Of a stretch of DNA of 64,000 nt, positions 42,862 through 53,400 are shown in pieces; positions within the stretch are counted from its first letter, which is position 1, and every line of letters starts with the position of its first letter. Source of the stretch: Leifsonia tongyongensis (GTDB lineage: Bacteria; Actinomycetota; Actinomycetes; Actinomycetales; Microbacteriaceae); contig NZ_JAAGWY010000001.1 of assembly GCF_010686705.1 (NCBI RefSeq), positions 682,001-746,000 of the forward strand. The letters run 5' to 3'. A model generated the notes under the pieces. It saw nothing but the letters and a program-made list of their open reading frames with translations, did not search any database and was not told where the DNA came from. The translations under genes were made by a program, and so were the position numbers.

Positions 42862-43452
42862 TTGTCCATCGCAGACCTTCCCACGCGTACCGCTGACACG
42901 AGCGCACCCCTCCTCGGTGTGCTGGCCGACCGCTGGAGCCCGCGCTCCTACGACGCCACCGCGCCTGTCGACGAGCTGAAGCTCACGGCTGCGCTCGAAG
43001 CTGCGCGCTGGTCGCCGTCCGCCAACAACTCGCAGCCGTGGCGTTTCATCGTCGCGCGCCGTGGGACCGAGGCGTTCGACGCTGTCGCCGCGAACCTCAT
43101 GGGCTTCAACCAGGCATGGGCCGGGTCCGCCGGTGTGCTCATCGTCGCCCTCGCCGAGACGGTCGACGAGAACGGCCAAGAGCGTCCCTGGGCGAAGTAC
43201 GACCTGGGCCAGGCTGTCGCGCACCTGACCGTGCAGGCCCACCACGACGGGCTGCATGCGCACCAGATGGGCGGCTTCGTCGCCGACGGCCTTCGCGAGG
43301 CGTTCGGTATCGACGGGCGCTTCACCCCGATCTCGGTGACTGCGCTCGGCGTCGTCGGTGAGCCGGAAGCGCTTCCTGAGGCTCTCCGCGAGCGCGAGAT
43401 CGCACCGCGGAGCCGCGCCGCCCTCGACGACATCCTCCTCGTCAACGCCTAG
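42862..43452 (+). CDS. Nitroreductase family protein
   Basis: 196 residues. FMN-dependent nitroreductase fold with the conserved RWSPRSYDA, ARWSPSANNSQPWRFIVA and GLHAHQMGGFVADG. Such enzymes reduce nitroaromatics or quinones with NAD(P)H. TTG start at 42862 has GGAG at five bases; it gives the normal N-terminus, while the open frame upstream crosses a region with no ribosome site. Convergent with the alcohol dehydrogenase gene. Confidence 0.88.
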   Translation: MSIADLPTRTADTSAPLLGVLADRWSPRSYDATAPVDELKLTAALEAARWSPSANNSQPWRFIVARRGTEAFDAVAANLMGFNQAWAGSAGVLIVALAETVDENGQERPWAKYDLGQAVAHLTVQAHHDGLHAHQMGGFVADGLREAFGIDGRFTPISVTALGVVGEPEALPEALREREIAPRSRAALDDILLVNA

Positions 43453-43496
43453 CAGCACCCGACGCTTGCTCCCCGGACCCGAACCCTGGGGCGAGC

Positions 43497-43543
43497 ACAG
43501 GAAAAGGTACCTCGTTCTTCACGAATGGGGTGCCTTTTCCTGT
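43497..43543. terminator. Stem-loop between convergent genes, family shared with 28410
   Basis: Arms 43497-43517 and 43523-43543 pair over 21 bases (18 Watson-Crick, two G-U) around a five-base loop. ACAGGAAAAGG and CCTTTTCCTGT are the shared blocks. It lies between the nitroreductase and alcohol dehydrogenase genes. Confidence 0.78.
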
Positions 43544-43567
43544 AGTGGGCGACTCGGGGGTGGCAGC

Positions 43568-44617
43568 TCAGGGGCGCAGCAGCACCTTGATGGCACGTCG
43601 TTCGTCCATGGCCGCGTAGGCCTCGGCGACGTCGGAGAGCGGAAGCTCCAGGTCGAAGACGCGACCCGGGTCGATCGCGCCGGCCAGTACATCCGCCAGC
43701 AGCTCCTCGACGTAACCGCGCACGGGAGCTACGCCGCCGTTGACGCCGACGTTCGTGTTGAACAGGCGGCGCACTGGAAGCTCCGGGCCGCCGTTGGGAG
43801 CGCCGACATAGCCGACCATGCCGCCCGGACGTGCTGAACGGATCGCCTGGTCCATCGACTCCTTCGTCCCGACGCACTCGAGCACGCAATCGGCCCCGAT
43901 GTCGTCGAGCATCGCCTTGACCCGTGCCACACCGTCGTCGCCCCGTTCCTCGACGATGTCCGTCGCGCCGAACGCGCGCGCGAGCTCCTGCCGCGCTTCG
44001 TGGCGCGACATCGCGATGATCCGGGATGCACCGAGCCGCTTCGACGCGAGCACCGCGCACAGCCCGACCGCCCCGTCGCCGACGACCACGACCGTGCTGC
44101 CCTGGCTCACCCCGGCGGACACGGCGGCATGATGGCCTGTGCCCATGACGTCGGCGAGGGACAGGAGGCTCGGGATGAGCTCCTCGGCCGGGTATCCGGG
44201 CGTCGCGACGAGCGATCCGTCGGCGTGCGGAACCCTGACCTTCTCGCCCTGGCCGCCGTCGGCGAAGGCGCCGAACTCGTCCTCGCTGCCCCACCAACCG
44301 CCGTGCTGGCATGACGTGCTCACACCGTTGCGGCAGTTGATGCAGGTGTTGTCGCAATCGTAGAAGGGGGCGATGACGAAGTCGCCGACGGCGACCCTGG
44401 TCACCTTCGGCCCGACCTCCTCGACGACGCCGACGAACTCGTGGCCGATGCGATGCGGCTCGTGGGTCGGCGTGACCCCGCGGTAGGGCCACAGGTCAGA
44501 CCCGCAGACGCAGGCTGCGACCACGCGGACGATGGCGTCACCCCCTGTGGACAGGACCGGATCGGGAACCTCTTCGTAGCGGATGTCCCGAGCGCCGTGA
44601 ATCACCGTTGCATGCAT
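43568..44617 (-). CDS. Zinc-dependent alcohol dehydrogenase
   Basis: 349 residues, medium-chain type. Catalytic zinc ligands in CVCGSDLWPYRG and IGHEFVG, structural zinc cysteines in DCDNTCINCRNGVSTSC, Rossmann motif VVVGDGAVGLCAVLA. This subgroup (with HGGWWGS) is common in actinobacteria; the substrate is not known. ATG at 44617 lies six bases from TAGGCT on the minus strand (44629-44624), so it is leaderless. Downstream of clpB on the same strand, behind a stem-loop. Confidence 0.9.
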   Translation of the reverse strand: MHATVIHGARDIRYEEVPDPVLSTGGDAIVRVVAACVCGSDLWPYRGVTPTHEPHRIGHEFVGVVEEVGPKVTRVAVGDFVIAPFYDCDNTCINCRNGVSTSCQHGGWWGSEDEFGAFADGGQGEKVRVPHADGSLVATPGYPAEELIPSLLSLADVMGTGHHAAVSAGVSQGSTVVVVGDGAVGLCAVLASKRLGASRIIAMSRHEARQELARAFGATDIVEERGDDGVARVKAMLDDIGADCVLECVGTKESMDQAIRSARPGGMVGYVGAPNGGPELPVRRLFNTNVGVNGGVAPVRGYVEELLADVLAGAIDPGRVFDLELPLSDVAEAYAAMDERRAIKVLLRP

Positions 44618-44640
44618 GACTCGAGCCTACGCGCGCCGGC

Positions 44641-44671
44641 CGCCGGCCGCCGCCGCCGCCGGCGGCCGGCG
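44641..44671. terminator. Stem-loop after clpB
   Basis: Perfect arms CGCCGGCCGCCG (44641-44652) and CGGCGGCCGGCG (44660-44671) with a seven-base loop, 12 bases after the clpB stop in the direction of transcription. All G/C, no U-tract. Confidence 0.65.
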
Positions 44672-44683
44672 GGCGACCCCGCG

Positions 44684-46897
<2,214 letters not shown>

Positions 46898-46945
46898 CTG
46901 GGTCCTTTCAGCTGCTGTCCCGGCCGGGTTCGGGAGACGGGTAAA

Positions 46946-46966
46946 GTTGAGTCTAGTAGGCTCAAC
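46946..46966 (-). promoter_or_regulatory. HAIR operator for HspR upstream of clpB
   Basis: GTTGAGT-N7-GCTCAAC at 46946-46966, inside a longer perfect inverted repeat AAAGTTGAG...CTCAACTTT. The HAIR consensus is CTTGAGT-N7-ACTCAAG. It lies directly upstream of clpB and mirrors the two sites before dnaK. Confidence 0.85.
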
Positions 46967-46982
46967 TTTAGCAATGGGTGCG

Positions 46983-47246
46983 CTATTCCGCCAGCGGTTC
47001 CTCTTCCCCCACCGATTCACAGACCCAGCGGTAGATCTGACCGTCGCGGAGTTCGACCGACCCCGGCAGAGCGGGAACCCCACCGGTCGACAACGCGGCC
47101 AGTACGTTCACCCTCCCACGGACCACCGACCCCGAGGGCTCGGTCCAGTGGAGATAGGGATGCAGCGCCAGGCGCACGGCCTCCGCGTCGCCTGCGGCCA
47201 TCGCGTCGCGGAAGTGGTCGACGACGCGGCGCTCCACCTCATCCAT
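46983..47246 (-). CDS. Small NTF2/SnoaL-like protein
   Basis: 87 residues from ATG 47246. [20 protein letters not shown] followed by [22 protein letters not shown] has the helix-sheet pattern of short NTF2-like (nuclear transport factor 2 / SnoaL) domains used for polyketide cyclisation or ligand binding. The sequence is short and the family match is tentative. It lies just upstream of the clpB HAIR site on the same strand. Confidence 0.55.
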   Translation of the reverse strand: MDEVERRVVDHFRDAMAAGDAEAVRLALHPYLHWTEPSGSVVRGRVNVLAALSTGGVPALPGSVELRDGQIYRWVCESVGEEEPLAE

Positions 47247-47354
47247 CCCGTCAGACTGCCCCAGCCCGCGCGCCCGCACAACCCTCGCAGTTCCCTGCCG
47301 CGGGTGGGTCTGTCAGACTGGGAGGAGAACACCGAGTGATGGTAGGTTTTTGCG

Positions 47355-48839
47355 ATGGCGAGCAGCGGAACATATGTCGAAGTCGAGACCACGGCCGGTC
47401 GTGTGCGGGGTGCGTGGCGCGGCACGCCGGGTGAAGGGGGTGGGTCGGCGGCCTTCCTCGGCATCCCGTTCGCTGAGGCGCCCGTCGGCGAACTCCGCTT
47501 CGCGGCGCCGGTGCCCAAACGTCCGTGGGAGGGCGTGCGCGACGCGCTCGACTACGCACCGACGGCGCAGCGGGGAGACCCCGGGGTCACCCTGATCCCC
47601 GAGCCGAGCATCCCCGGCGATTCGACGCTCAACGTCAACGTCTTCACTCCGGCCCCGGCGAGTTCTGCCGCCCTTCCGGTGCTGGTGTACATCCACGGCG
47701 GCGGTTACTTCGCCGGGTCCCCCGCCAGTCCCTGGTACGACGGCGCCGCGTTCAACCGCGACGGAATCGTCACCGTCTCGATCTCCTACCGGCTCGGCTT
47801 CGACGGTTTCGGATGGATCGAGGACGCCCCGATGAACCGCGGCGTGCTCGACTGGCTGCTCGCACTCGAATGGGTTCGCGACAACATCGCGGCCTTCGGG
47901 GGCGACCCGGCGCGCGTCACCATCGCGGGCCAGTCGGCCGGCGGGGGCGCGGTGCTCACGCTTCTCGGGATGCCCACCGCCCAGTCGCTCTTCAGCAGGG
48001 TCTACTGCATCTCGGGCGCAGCGGCCGACGTGTCCTCAGCCGAGGCGGAGACATTCGGGCGACGCCTTGCCGAAGCCGGCGGTGTGACACCCGATCGCGC
48101 CGGGCTCTCCTCGTTGAGCGAGGAACGGGTGCTCGAACTTCAGAAGCAGCTGACGGCGCCCGCTGCGGGCGGCAATCCCCTCGACGGCCTGCGCACGTTC
48201 ATCGACGGCGGCCTGACGATCGGCCCTGTCATCGACGGCGAACTCGTACCGAAGCCGACGGTCGCCGCGATCCAGGCGGGCATCGGCGCCGACAAGCCGC
48301 TCGTCCTCGGGGCGACCGACGACGAATTCTCGATGATCCTCAGCGACTCGAAAGACAAGCTCCGCTGGGTGCCGGCGCGCTACCTGCTCGGGAAGGTCGG
48401 CCTGACGGGCGGGGCCCGATCCGCATATGTCAGCGCGAATCGTGCTGTCGCCCGACGCGGAACGGCTGCGATCGTCGGCCGGTATCTCACCGACCGGATG
48501 TTCCGTTCGCTGGCGCTCCGCATCGTCCGCGCCCGGGGCAGCGCTCCGACCTGGGCGTACCGGTTCTCCTGGCCCTCGCCGAAATTCGGCATCGCCGTCC
48601 ACTGCGTCGACGTGCCCTTCTTCTTCGACTGCCTCGATGCCGTGGCCGTGGATGCGATCGCCGGCGACCACCCGCCGCAGTCCCTTGCCGACGCGGTACA
48701 TAGGGGTGCCGTGAGTTTCGCGCGCGACGGCGACCCCGGCTGGCCGCGGTTCGCGCCGGACGGCGAGACCCAGGTCTACGACGCTGCCCCCACTGTCGTC
48801 CGCGACGGCTACGCCGAGGTCGCCGCACTCATCGCCTGA
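47355..48839 (+). CDS. Type-B carboxylesterase/lipase
   Basis: 494 residues. Features of the acetylcholinesterase-like family: GIPFAEAPVGELRFAAP near the N-terminus, oxyanion loop YIHGGGYFAG, nucleophile Ser in TIAGQSAGGGAVL, acid within LGATDDEFSM and catalytic His in AVHCVDVPFFF. No signal peptide, so cytoplasmic. ATG at 47355 lies six bases after TAGGTT (47343-47348). Convergent with the methyltransferase gene. Confidence 0.92.
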   Translation: MASSGTYVEVETTAGRVRGAWRGTPGEGGGSAAFLGIPFAEAPVGELRFAAPVPKRPWEGVRDALDYAPTAQRGDPGVTLIPEPSIPGDSTLNVNVFTPAPASSAALPVLVYIHGGGYFAGSPASPWYDGAAFNRDGIVTVSISYRLGFDGFGWIEDAPMNRGVLDWLLALEWVRDNIAAFGGDPARVTIAGQSAGGGAVLTLLGMPTAQSLFSRVYCISGAAADVSSAEAETFGRRLAEAGGVTPDRAGLSSLSEERVLELQKQLTAPAAGGNPLDGLRTFIDGGLTIGPVIDGELVPKPTVAAIQAGIGADKPLVLGATDDEFSMILSDSKDKLRWVPARYLLGKVGLTGGARSAYVSANRAVARRGTAAIVGRYLTDRMFRSLALRIVRARGSAPTWAYRFSWPSPKFGIAVHCVDVPFFFDCLDAVAVDAIAGDHPPQSLADAVHRGAVSFARDGDPGWPRFAPDGETQVYDAAPTVVRDGYAEVAALIA

Positions 48840-48901
48840 GGCGTGCGTCCGCACGGCTGCCCGCGGCCGCCCGCTGCCGGCCGCGCGCTGCCGGCTGCCC
48901 G

Positions 48902-48958
48902 CGAGTCGTCACCAACTCCCCCGAAAACCGTCCCGAAAGGGGAGTTACCGACCACTCG
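48902..48958. terminator. Stem-loop between convergent genes, family shared with 26070 and 36537
   Basis: Arms 48902-48921 and 48939-48958 pair at 16 of 20 positions around a 17-base loop. The right arm contains the last codons and TAA stop of the methyltransferase gene. Shared blocks: GAGTCGTC, AACTCCCC and GGGGAGTT. Confidence 0.68.
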
Positions 48959-50162
48959 ACTCGTTCCTGCGGACGGAGCGGGTCACGGTGAACTTCGCGT
49001 TGCGGGCGACCTGGGTCGTGGGGCCGACGATCCGTTCGAGCGGCGTGCGGTAGCCGAGATGCGAGTTCCACACGGCCCAGAGCTCGCCGCCCGGCTCGAG
49101 CACGCGCGCCGCATCGTCGAACAGCTTGAGGGCGGCGCCCGCGTGCACCGCCGCGCCGATGTGGAACGGCGGATTCACCACGATCAGCTCGGCGCTCGAA
49201 GCCGGCTGGGCCGACAGTGCATCGTCGCGCACGACGTCGACCCGGTCGGCGACGCCGTTCGCGAGCATGGTCTCGCGGGCGGATGCGACGGCGGCAGCGG
49301 ACTGGTCGGTGGCGATCACGTGGATGCCCGGCCGAGCGCGGGCGAGCGAGGCGGCGATCACCCCGGTGCCGCAGCCGAGGTCGATGGCGGTCCGCGCATC
49401 CGGTCGCGCCGCGGCGAGCACGGTGAGGAGAAAGCGCGTGCCGATGTCGATGGAGGTGCCGGCGAATGCGGCGCCGTGCGCGCACACCCAGAGCCCGAGG
49501 TCTGCGTGGTACTCCCTACGCGGCCACTCGGACTGCCGCCCGAACCGCCCCTCCGGCGCAGCGGGATCGGCCGGGGCCTCGTCGCCGGGCAACCCGAGCC
49601 GCCCCTCCGGCGCAGCCCCCTCAACGGTGAGGACCCGCGCCTTCTGCCGGGCGAGCCCCGCGCGAACCGAGGCGAATGACGCGAGAAGCACGTCGTTCAT
49701 CGCCCGTGTCAGGTGCTTCACCATGCCGCCTGCGTACACGGTCACGTCGGCGGATGCGTGGGCCGCGACGAGCTGGGCGACCTCGGCGAGCGCATCCAGG
49801 CTTCTCGGCAGCCGCAGGAGCACGACGTTCGCTCCGTCGACCAGCCCAGGGACGAGGTCGAACGACTCGAACGCATCCGCCAGCCCGGAGCCGGCCGCGT
49901 TGGCGGCCAGGGCGCGCTCGGCGGTCACCGGATCCTGGTGCACCCGCATGCCGCGCACCCCGTACAGGGCCGCAGCACCGAGAGTGAGCCCGCCGTAGTT
50001 GTCGCCGATGACGACGACCTCGCCGGGGGCGGCCGAGGTCAGCGCATCCGCCGCCGTGTCGAGGAGCAGGCGGTCGGCGGCATCCACGGCGAACAGGTTC
50101 GGGGCTTCGACGTCGGGGCGCCGGCGCAGCCGCTCGAACGAGAAGTCTCCGGGATCGGCCAC
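48945..50162 (-). CDS. RsmC/RlmG-like rRNA guanine-N2 methyltransferase
   Basis: 405 residues with the double-domain layout of RsmC/RlmG: a degenerate N-terminal methyltransferase fold, then the active C-terminal domain with IDLGCGTGVIAASLARARPG (SAM motif) and VVNPPFHIGAAVH (catalytic NPPF). It methylates N2 of a guanine in 16S or 23S rRNA; which one cannot be told. GTG at 50162 follows GAAAGAGG at two bases; the frame upstream lacks support. The stop lies inside the stem-loop at its 3' end. Confidence 0.88.
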   Translation of the reverse strand: MADPGDFSFERLRRRPDVEAPNLFAVDAADRLLLDTAADALTSAAPGEVVVIGDNYGGLTLGAAALYGVRGMRVHQDPVTAERALAANAAGSGLADAFESFDLVPGLVDGANVVLLRLPRSLDALAEVAQLVAAHASADVTVYAGGMVKHLTRAMNDVLLASFASVRAGLARQKARVLTVEGAAPEGRLGLPGDEAPADPAAPEGRFGRQSEWPRREYHADLGLWVCAHGAAFAGTSIDIGTRFLLTVLAAARPDARTAIDLGCGTGVIAASLARARPGIHVIATDQSAAAVASARETMLANGVADRVDVVRDDALSAQPASSAELIVVNPPFHIGAAVHAGAALKLFDDAARVLEPGGELWAVWNSHLGYRTPLERIVGPTTQVARNAKFTVTRSVRRNESSGR

Positions 50163-50213
50163 GCCCTCTTTCCTACCACGTCCCGTAGGTCGCGGCACCT
50201 GACGCGGACACCG

Positions 50214-50275
50214 GTGCCCGCCCGTCCGGGACGTCCCCGCCACCTCGAGAGGGCGGGGACGTCCCGACGTGGCGG
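50214..50275. terminator. Palindromic element, family shared with 8210
   Basis: Perfect 15-base arms CGGGACGTCCCCGCC (50227-50241) and its complement (50252-50266) with a ten-base loop; the outer CCGCCAC and GTGGCGG blocks give an alternative pairing. Aligned with 8210-8272 over its whole length. It sits just 3' of the glycosidase remnant, so it is probably the surviving terminator of that lost gene. Confidence 0.68.
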
Positions 50276-50295
50276 TCAGACTGCCGCCGCCCGCG

Positions 50296-50481
50296 TCAGA
50301 TCTCGACGTCGACGGACGACACCAGCGCGGCGGCGGAGGACCCGACGTGCACACGATACGTTCCCGGCTCGGTGCGCCAGGCCATGACGCGTTCGCACAG
50401 ATGCGGTCCGGAACGCGCGTCGACCGTGTGCGCGCGCCCGAACCGGCGGTCATCCGCCGGGAGTCGACCGCGCCGTCGGCC
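50296..50481 (-). pseudogene. Remnant of GH3 beta-glucosidase C-terminus
   Basis: About 60 codons on the minus strand ending in TGA at 50296. The end, CERVMAWRTEPGTYRVHVGS followed by SAAALVSSVDVEI, has the W-x-x-EPG-x-(F/Y)-x-(V/I)-x-VGSS pattern of the fibronectin-III-like C-terminal domain of glycoside hydrolase family 3. The frame is closed by a TAG at 50484-50482 and no catalytic domain remains. The preceding residues no longer match the family well. It looks like a deletion scar; a chance match is less likely but not excluded. Confidence 0.55.
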
Positions 50482-50490
50482 CTACGCCGG

Positions 50491-50551
50491 GATTAGGTAC
50501 CGCGAATTCCGCTTCGTGCGGACTCGGATGCGTAATTCGTGGCACCTAATC
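50491..50551. terminator. Stem-loop at kbl 3' end
   Basis: Arms 50491-50508 (GATTAGGTACCGCGAATT) and 50534-50551 match at 16 of 18 positions around a 25-base loop. The kbl stop codon TAG lies within the right arm. Confidence 0.7.
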
Positions 50552-51751
50552 GCGCGCGGCGACGCCGACCTCCGCGGCGACGGCCTCGCGCGCGCCGACG
50601 AACGCATCCACGCAGCGGCGGATCTCGTCCTCCGTGTGCGCCGCCGACAACTGCACGCGGATGCGCGCCAGCCCCCGCGGCACCACCGGGAACGAGAACG
50701 CCGTCACATACACGCCGCGCTTCTGCATCTCATCCGCGATGCGTGCGGTGAGCGCCGCATCCCCGAACATGACGGGAACGATCGGATGCTCGCCCGGCAG
50801 CAGCTCGAAACCCGCGTCAGACATCAGCGAGCGGAACAGGGCCGCGTTCGCGCGCAACGTCTCGCGCAGCCCGTCGGACTGCTCGAGCAGGTCGAGGGCC
50901 GCGAGCGTCCCGGCGACGATCGACGGCGCGAGCGTGTTCGAGAACAGGTAGGGCCGCGCCCGCTGCCGCAGCAGGTCCACGATCTCCTGGCGCGACGACA
51001 CGTACCCGCCGGATGCGCCGCCGAGCGCCTTGCCGAACGTTCCCGTGTAGATGTCGACCCGGTCGGCGACCCCGGAGAACTCCGGGGTCCCGCGCCCGTG
51101 CGCACCAACGAACCCGACCGCGTGCGAGTCGTCGACGAAGACGAGCGCGCCGAACTCGTCGGCCAGGTCGCAGATCTCCGCGAGGGGGGCGATGTAGCCG
51201 TCCATGGAGAAGACGCCGTCGGTCACGATGACCGTGTGGCGTGCATCCGCCGCCGCTTCGAGCTGCGCACGCAGGTCGGCCATATCGCGGTTGCGGTAGC
51301 GCAGGCGCCGCGCCTTCGACAGGCGGATCCCGTCGATGATCGACGCGTGGTTGAGTTCGTCGCTGATGATCGCGTCCTCCGCCGAGAACAGCGTCTCGAA
51401 CACACCGCCGTTGGCGTCGAAGCACGACGAGAACAGGATGGTCGCCTCCGTGCCGAGGAAGTGCGAGACCCGGCGCTCCAGCTGGAGGTGCTGTTCCTGG
51501 GTTCCGCAGATGAAGCGCACGCTCGCAAGCCCGTAACCCCAGTCGTCGAGGGCTTTCTTGGCGGCGTCGCGGAGCGCGGGATGGTCCGCGAGCCCGAGGT
51601 AGTTGTTGGCGCAGAAGTTGAGGACCTCCGCGCCGTCGGCCACGATCAGCGCCTGCTGCGGCCCGTGGATGCTGCGCTCACGTTTCGTGAGCCCCGCCGC
51701 CTCGATCTCGGCGAGCTGCCCCGCCACGTGCTCCCGAAACGTTCCGTACAT
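50546..51751 (-). CDS. kbl: Glycine C-acetyltransferase (2-amino-3-ketobutyrate CoA ligase)
   Basis: PLP enzyme that cleaves 2-amino-3-ketobutyrate with CoA to glycine and acetyl-CoA. 401 residues. [38 protein letters not shown] and [16 protein letters not shown] with the PLP lysine. The ATG overlaps the tdh stop (TGATG). Second gene of the tdh-kbl operon. Confidence 0.96.
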   Translation of the reverse strand: MYGTFREHVAGQLAEIEAAGLTKRERSIHGPQQALIVADGAEVLNFCANNYLGLADHPALRDAAKKALDDWGYGLASVRFICGTQEQHLQLERRVSHFLGTEATILFSSCFDANGGVFETLFSAEDAIISDELNHASIIDGIRLSKARRLRYRNRDMADLRAQLEAAADARHTVIVTDGVFSMDGYIAPLAEICDLADEFGALVFVDDSHAVGFVGAHGRGTPEFSGVADRVDIYTGTFGKALGGASGGYVSSRQEIVDLLRQRARPYLFSNTLAPSIVAGTLAALDLLEQSDGLRETLRANAALFRSLMSDAGFELLPGEHPIVPVMFGDAALTARIADEMQKRGVYVTAFSFPVVPRGLARIRVQLSAAHTEDEIRRCVDAFVGAREAVAAEVGVAARD

Positions 51752-52800
51752 CAGAGTTCCGTCCAATCCAGGATGACTTTGCCGCCGTGCGCCGACGCCG
51801 CGGCCGCGAATCCGTCCTCCCAGCGGCTCGCCGGGAACCGGTCGGAGACGATGGATGCGATGGCGTTGCGCAGCGTCTCGCTGGTCTGCAGCATGGCGCC
51901 CATCGCGTTCCACGTCTCGAACATCTCGCGACCGTAGATGCCTTTGAGGGTGAGCATGTGGGTGACGACGATCCCCCAGTCGACGGCGATCTGGGTGGAC
52001 GGCAGGCCGAGCATGGCGATGCGTCCGCCATGGTTCATGTTTTCGATCATCTGCGGCAGTGCCGTCGGAGCACCACTCATCTCGAAGCCGACGTCGAAGC
52101 CTTCGCGCATGCCGAGCGCGATCTGCGCATCCCGGATCGACGCGGAGCGCACATCCACGGTGAAATCGGCGCCCATGCCTTCGGCGAGCGCGAGACGGTC
52201 AGGGCTGATGTCGGTGCCGACGATGAAGCGAGCGCCGACGTGGCGGGCGACGGCGATGGCCATCAGGCCGATCGGGCCGCAGCCGGCGACCAGCACATCC
52301 TCACCGACGACCGGGAACGCGAGGGCGGTGTGCACGGCGTTGCCGAGCGGGTCGAAGAGCGCGCCGACGTCGGGCTCGATCGCGCTGTGGTGCACCCAGG
52401 CGTTGGTGGCGGGCAGGGTCAGGTATTCGGCGAACGCACCGTTGCGCTGCACGCCGAGACCCTGGGTGCGGATGCACATCTGCCGGCGTCCTGCACGGCA
52501 GTTGCGGCAGGTGCCGCACACGATGTGGCCTTCGCCGGAGACCTTGTCGCCCACGGCGACGTCATGCACGAGGGGTCCGACTTCGACGACTTCGCCGAAG
52601 AATTCGTGGCCGGGGATGAGCGGGGCCGCGACAGCGGAGGCCGCCCAGTCGTCCCAGCGGAGGATGTGCAGGTCGGTTCCGCAGATGCCGGTGCGCAGCA
52701 CCCGGATCTTGACGTCCTCCGGTCCCGTCTCGGGTTCGGGAACGTCGATCAGTTCGAGGCCTGCTGCAGCCTCAGCTTTGTAAAGGGCCTTCATCGCCAC
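51751..52800 (-). CDS. tdh: L-threonine 3-dehydrogenase
   Basis: Zinc enzyme that oxidises threonine to 2-amino-3-ketobutyrate with NAD. 349 residues. [10 protein letters not shown] and [10 protein letters not shown] (catalytic zinc), [15 protein letters not shown] (structural zinc), [15 protein letters not shown] (NAD), and [20 protein letters not shown] typical of Tdh. ATG at 52800 follows AAGGTGG. First gene of the operon; a palindrome overlaps its expected transcription start. Confidence 0.95.
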   Translation of the reverse strand: MAMKALYKAEAAAGLELIDVPEPETGPEDVKIRVLRTGICGTDLHILRWDDWAASAVAAPLIPGHEFFGEVVEVGPLVHDVAVGDKVSGEGHIVCGTCRNCRAGRRQMCIRTQGLGVQRNGAFAEYLTLPATNAWVHHSAIEPDVGALFDPLGNAVHTALAFPVVGEDVLVAGCGPIGLMAIAVARHVGARFIVGTDISPDRLALAEGMGADFTVDVRSASIRDAQIALGMREGFDVGFEMSGAPTALPQMIENMNHGGRIAMLGLPSTQIAVDWGIVVTHMLTLKGIYGREMFETWNAMGAMLQTSETLRNAIASIVSDRFPASRWEDGFAAAASAHGGKVILDWTEL

Positions 52801-52842
52801 CTTCTTGCTTCGTCGTGTGAAGTGTCGTGCATCCGGGCTCTT

Positions 52843-52862
52843 GTGAAGCCCGCTTCACTCTA
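52843..52862 (-). promoter_or_regulatory. tdh promoter with overlapping palindrome
   Basis: -10-like TAGAGT on the minus strand (52862-52857) is followed by the perfect palindrome GTGAAGC-CC-GCTTCAC (52843-52858), where transcription should start. This is a typical repressor position. The regulator is not encoded nearby. Confidence 0.5.
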
Positions 52863-52973
52863 CGACGAGTCGCTGATGGTCGCCGACCTGTTACGGGCCC
52901 CACTGTTTGTCGAAAGCGGCGGGTGTCGCGCCGAGCGACTAGGCATTTTTGACAAACCGCGCGTGCGCGCAGC

Positions 52974-53399
52974 TCAGTCGCGGTCGAGCGGACGCCAGAC
53001 GACGATCTGGTTGCTGCGGCGCACACGCGTGCCGGCACGCAGCGAGATGACCTCGCCTGCCGAGCCGGCGGCGAACACGCGGCGACCCGGCCGGTTGAGC
53101 AGCTCATCCGACAGGGCGGACTCGAGCTCGCGGATGCGCCCCGTGAGCGCACCCACCTGGTCTTCGAGTTCGAGGATGCGCCGGATGCCCTCCAGGCTCA
53201 CCCCTTCGGCTCCGAGTCGCGAGATCTCCTGCAGCTTCGCCACATCGCGCATCGAATACCGACGGGATTTGCCGGGCGTGCGCGACGGACTCACCAGCCC
53301 GAGACGGTCGTACTGCCGCAGCGTCTGGGGGTGCATCCCGGCGAGTTCGGCTGCGACCGAGATGACGAAGACCTGGGTGTGCTCGTCGATGTCGGCCAT
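52974..53399 (-). CDS. hspR: Heat-shock repressor HspR (MerR family)
   Basis: 141 residues. MerR-type helix-turn-helix: VFVISVAAELAGMHPQTLRQ, YDRLGLVSPSRTPGKSRRYS, then a coiled coil (about 75-100) and a basic tail. HspR binds HAIR sites and uses DnaK as co-repressor, closing a feedback loop. ATG at 53399 is one base after the dnaJ stop. Last gene of the dnaK operon; likely targets are the HAIR sites at 57123, 57186 and 46946. Confidence 0.95.
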   Translation of the reverse strand: MADIDEHTQVFVISVAAELAGMHPQTLRQYDRLGLVSPSRTPGKSRRYSMRDVAKLQEISRLGAEGVSLEGIRRILELEDQVGALTGRIRELESALSDELLNRPGRRVFAAGSAGEVISLRAGTRVRRSNQIVVWRPLDRD

Positions 53400-53400
53400 G

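Larger units (their letters stand above)
50163..50545. other. Intergenic region with gene remnant between two stem-loops
   Basis: 383 bases between kbl and the methyltransferase gene. It holds a palindromic element (50214-50275), a reverse-strand remnant of a glycoside hydrolase family 3 C-terminus (50296-50481) and the kbl terminator (50491-50551). No intact gene is visible. Confidence 0.75.

Noticed and set aside
52905-52957. GTTTGTC...GACAAAC inverted repeat between tdh and hspR
   Set aside because: Short arms 39 bases apart with no promoter relation; could be chance or a weak hspR terminator.
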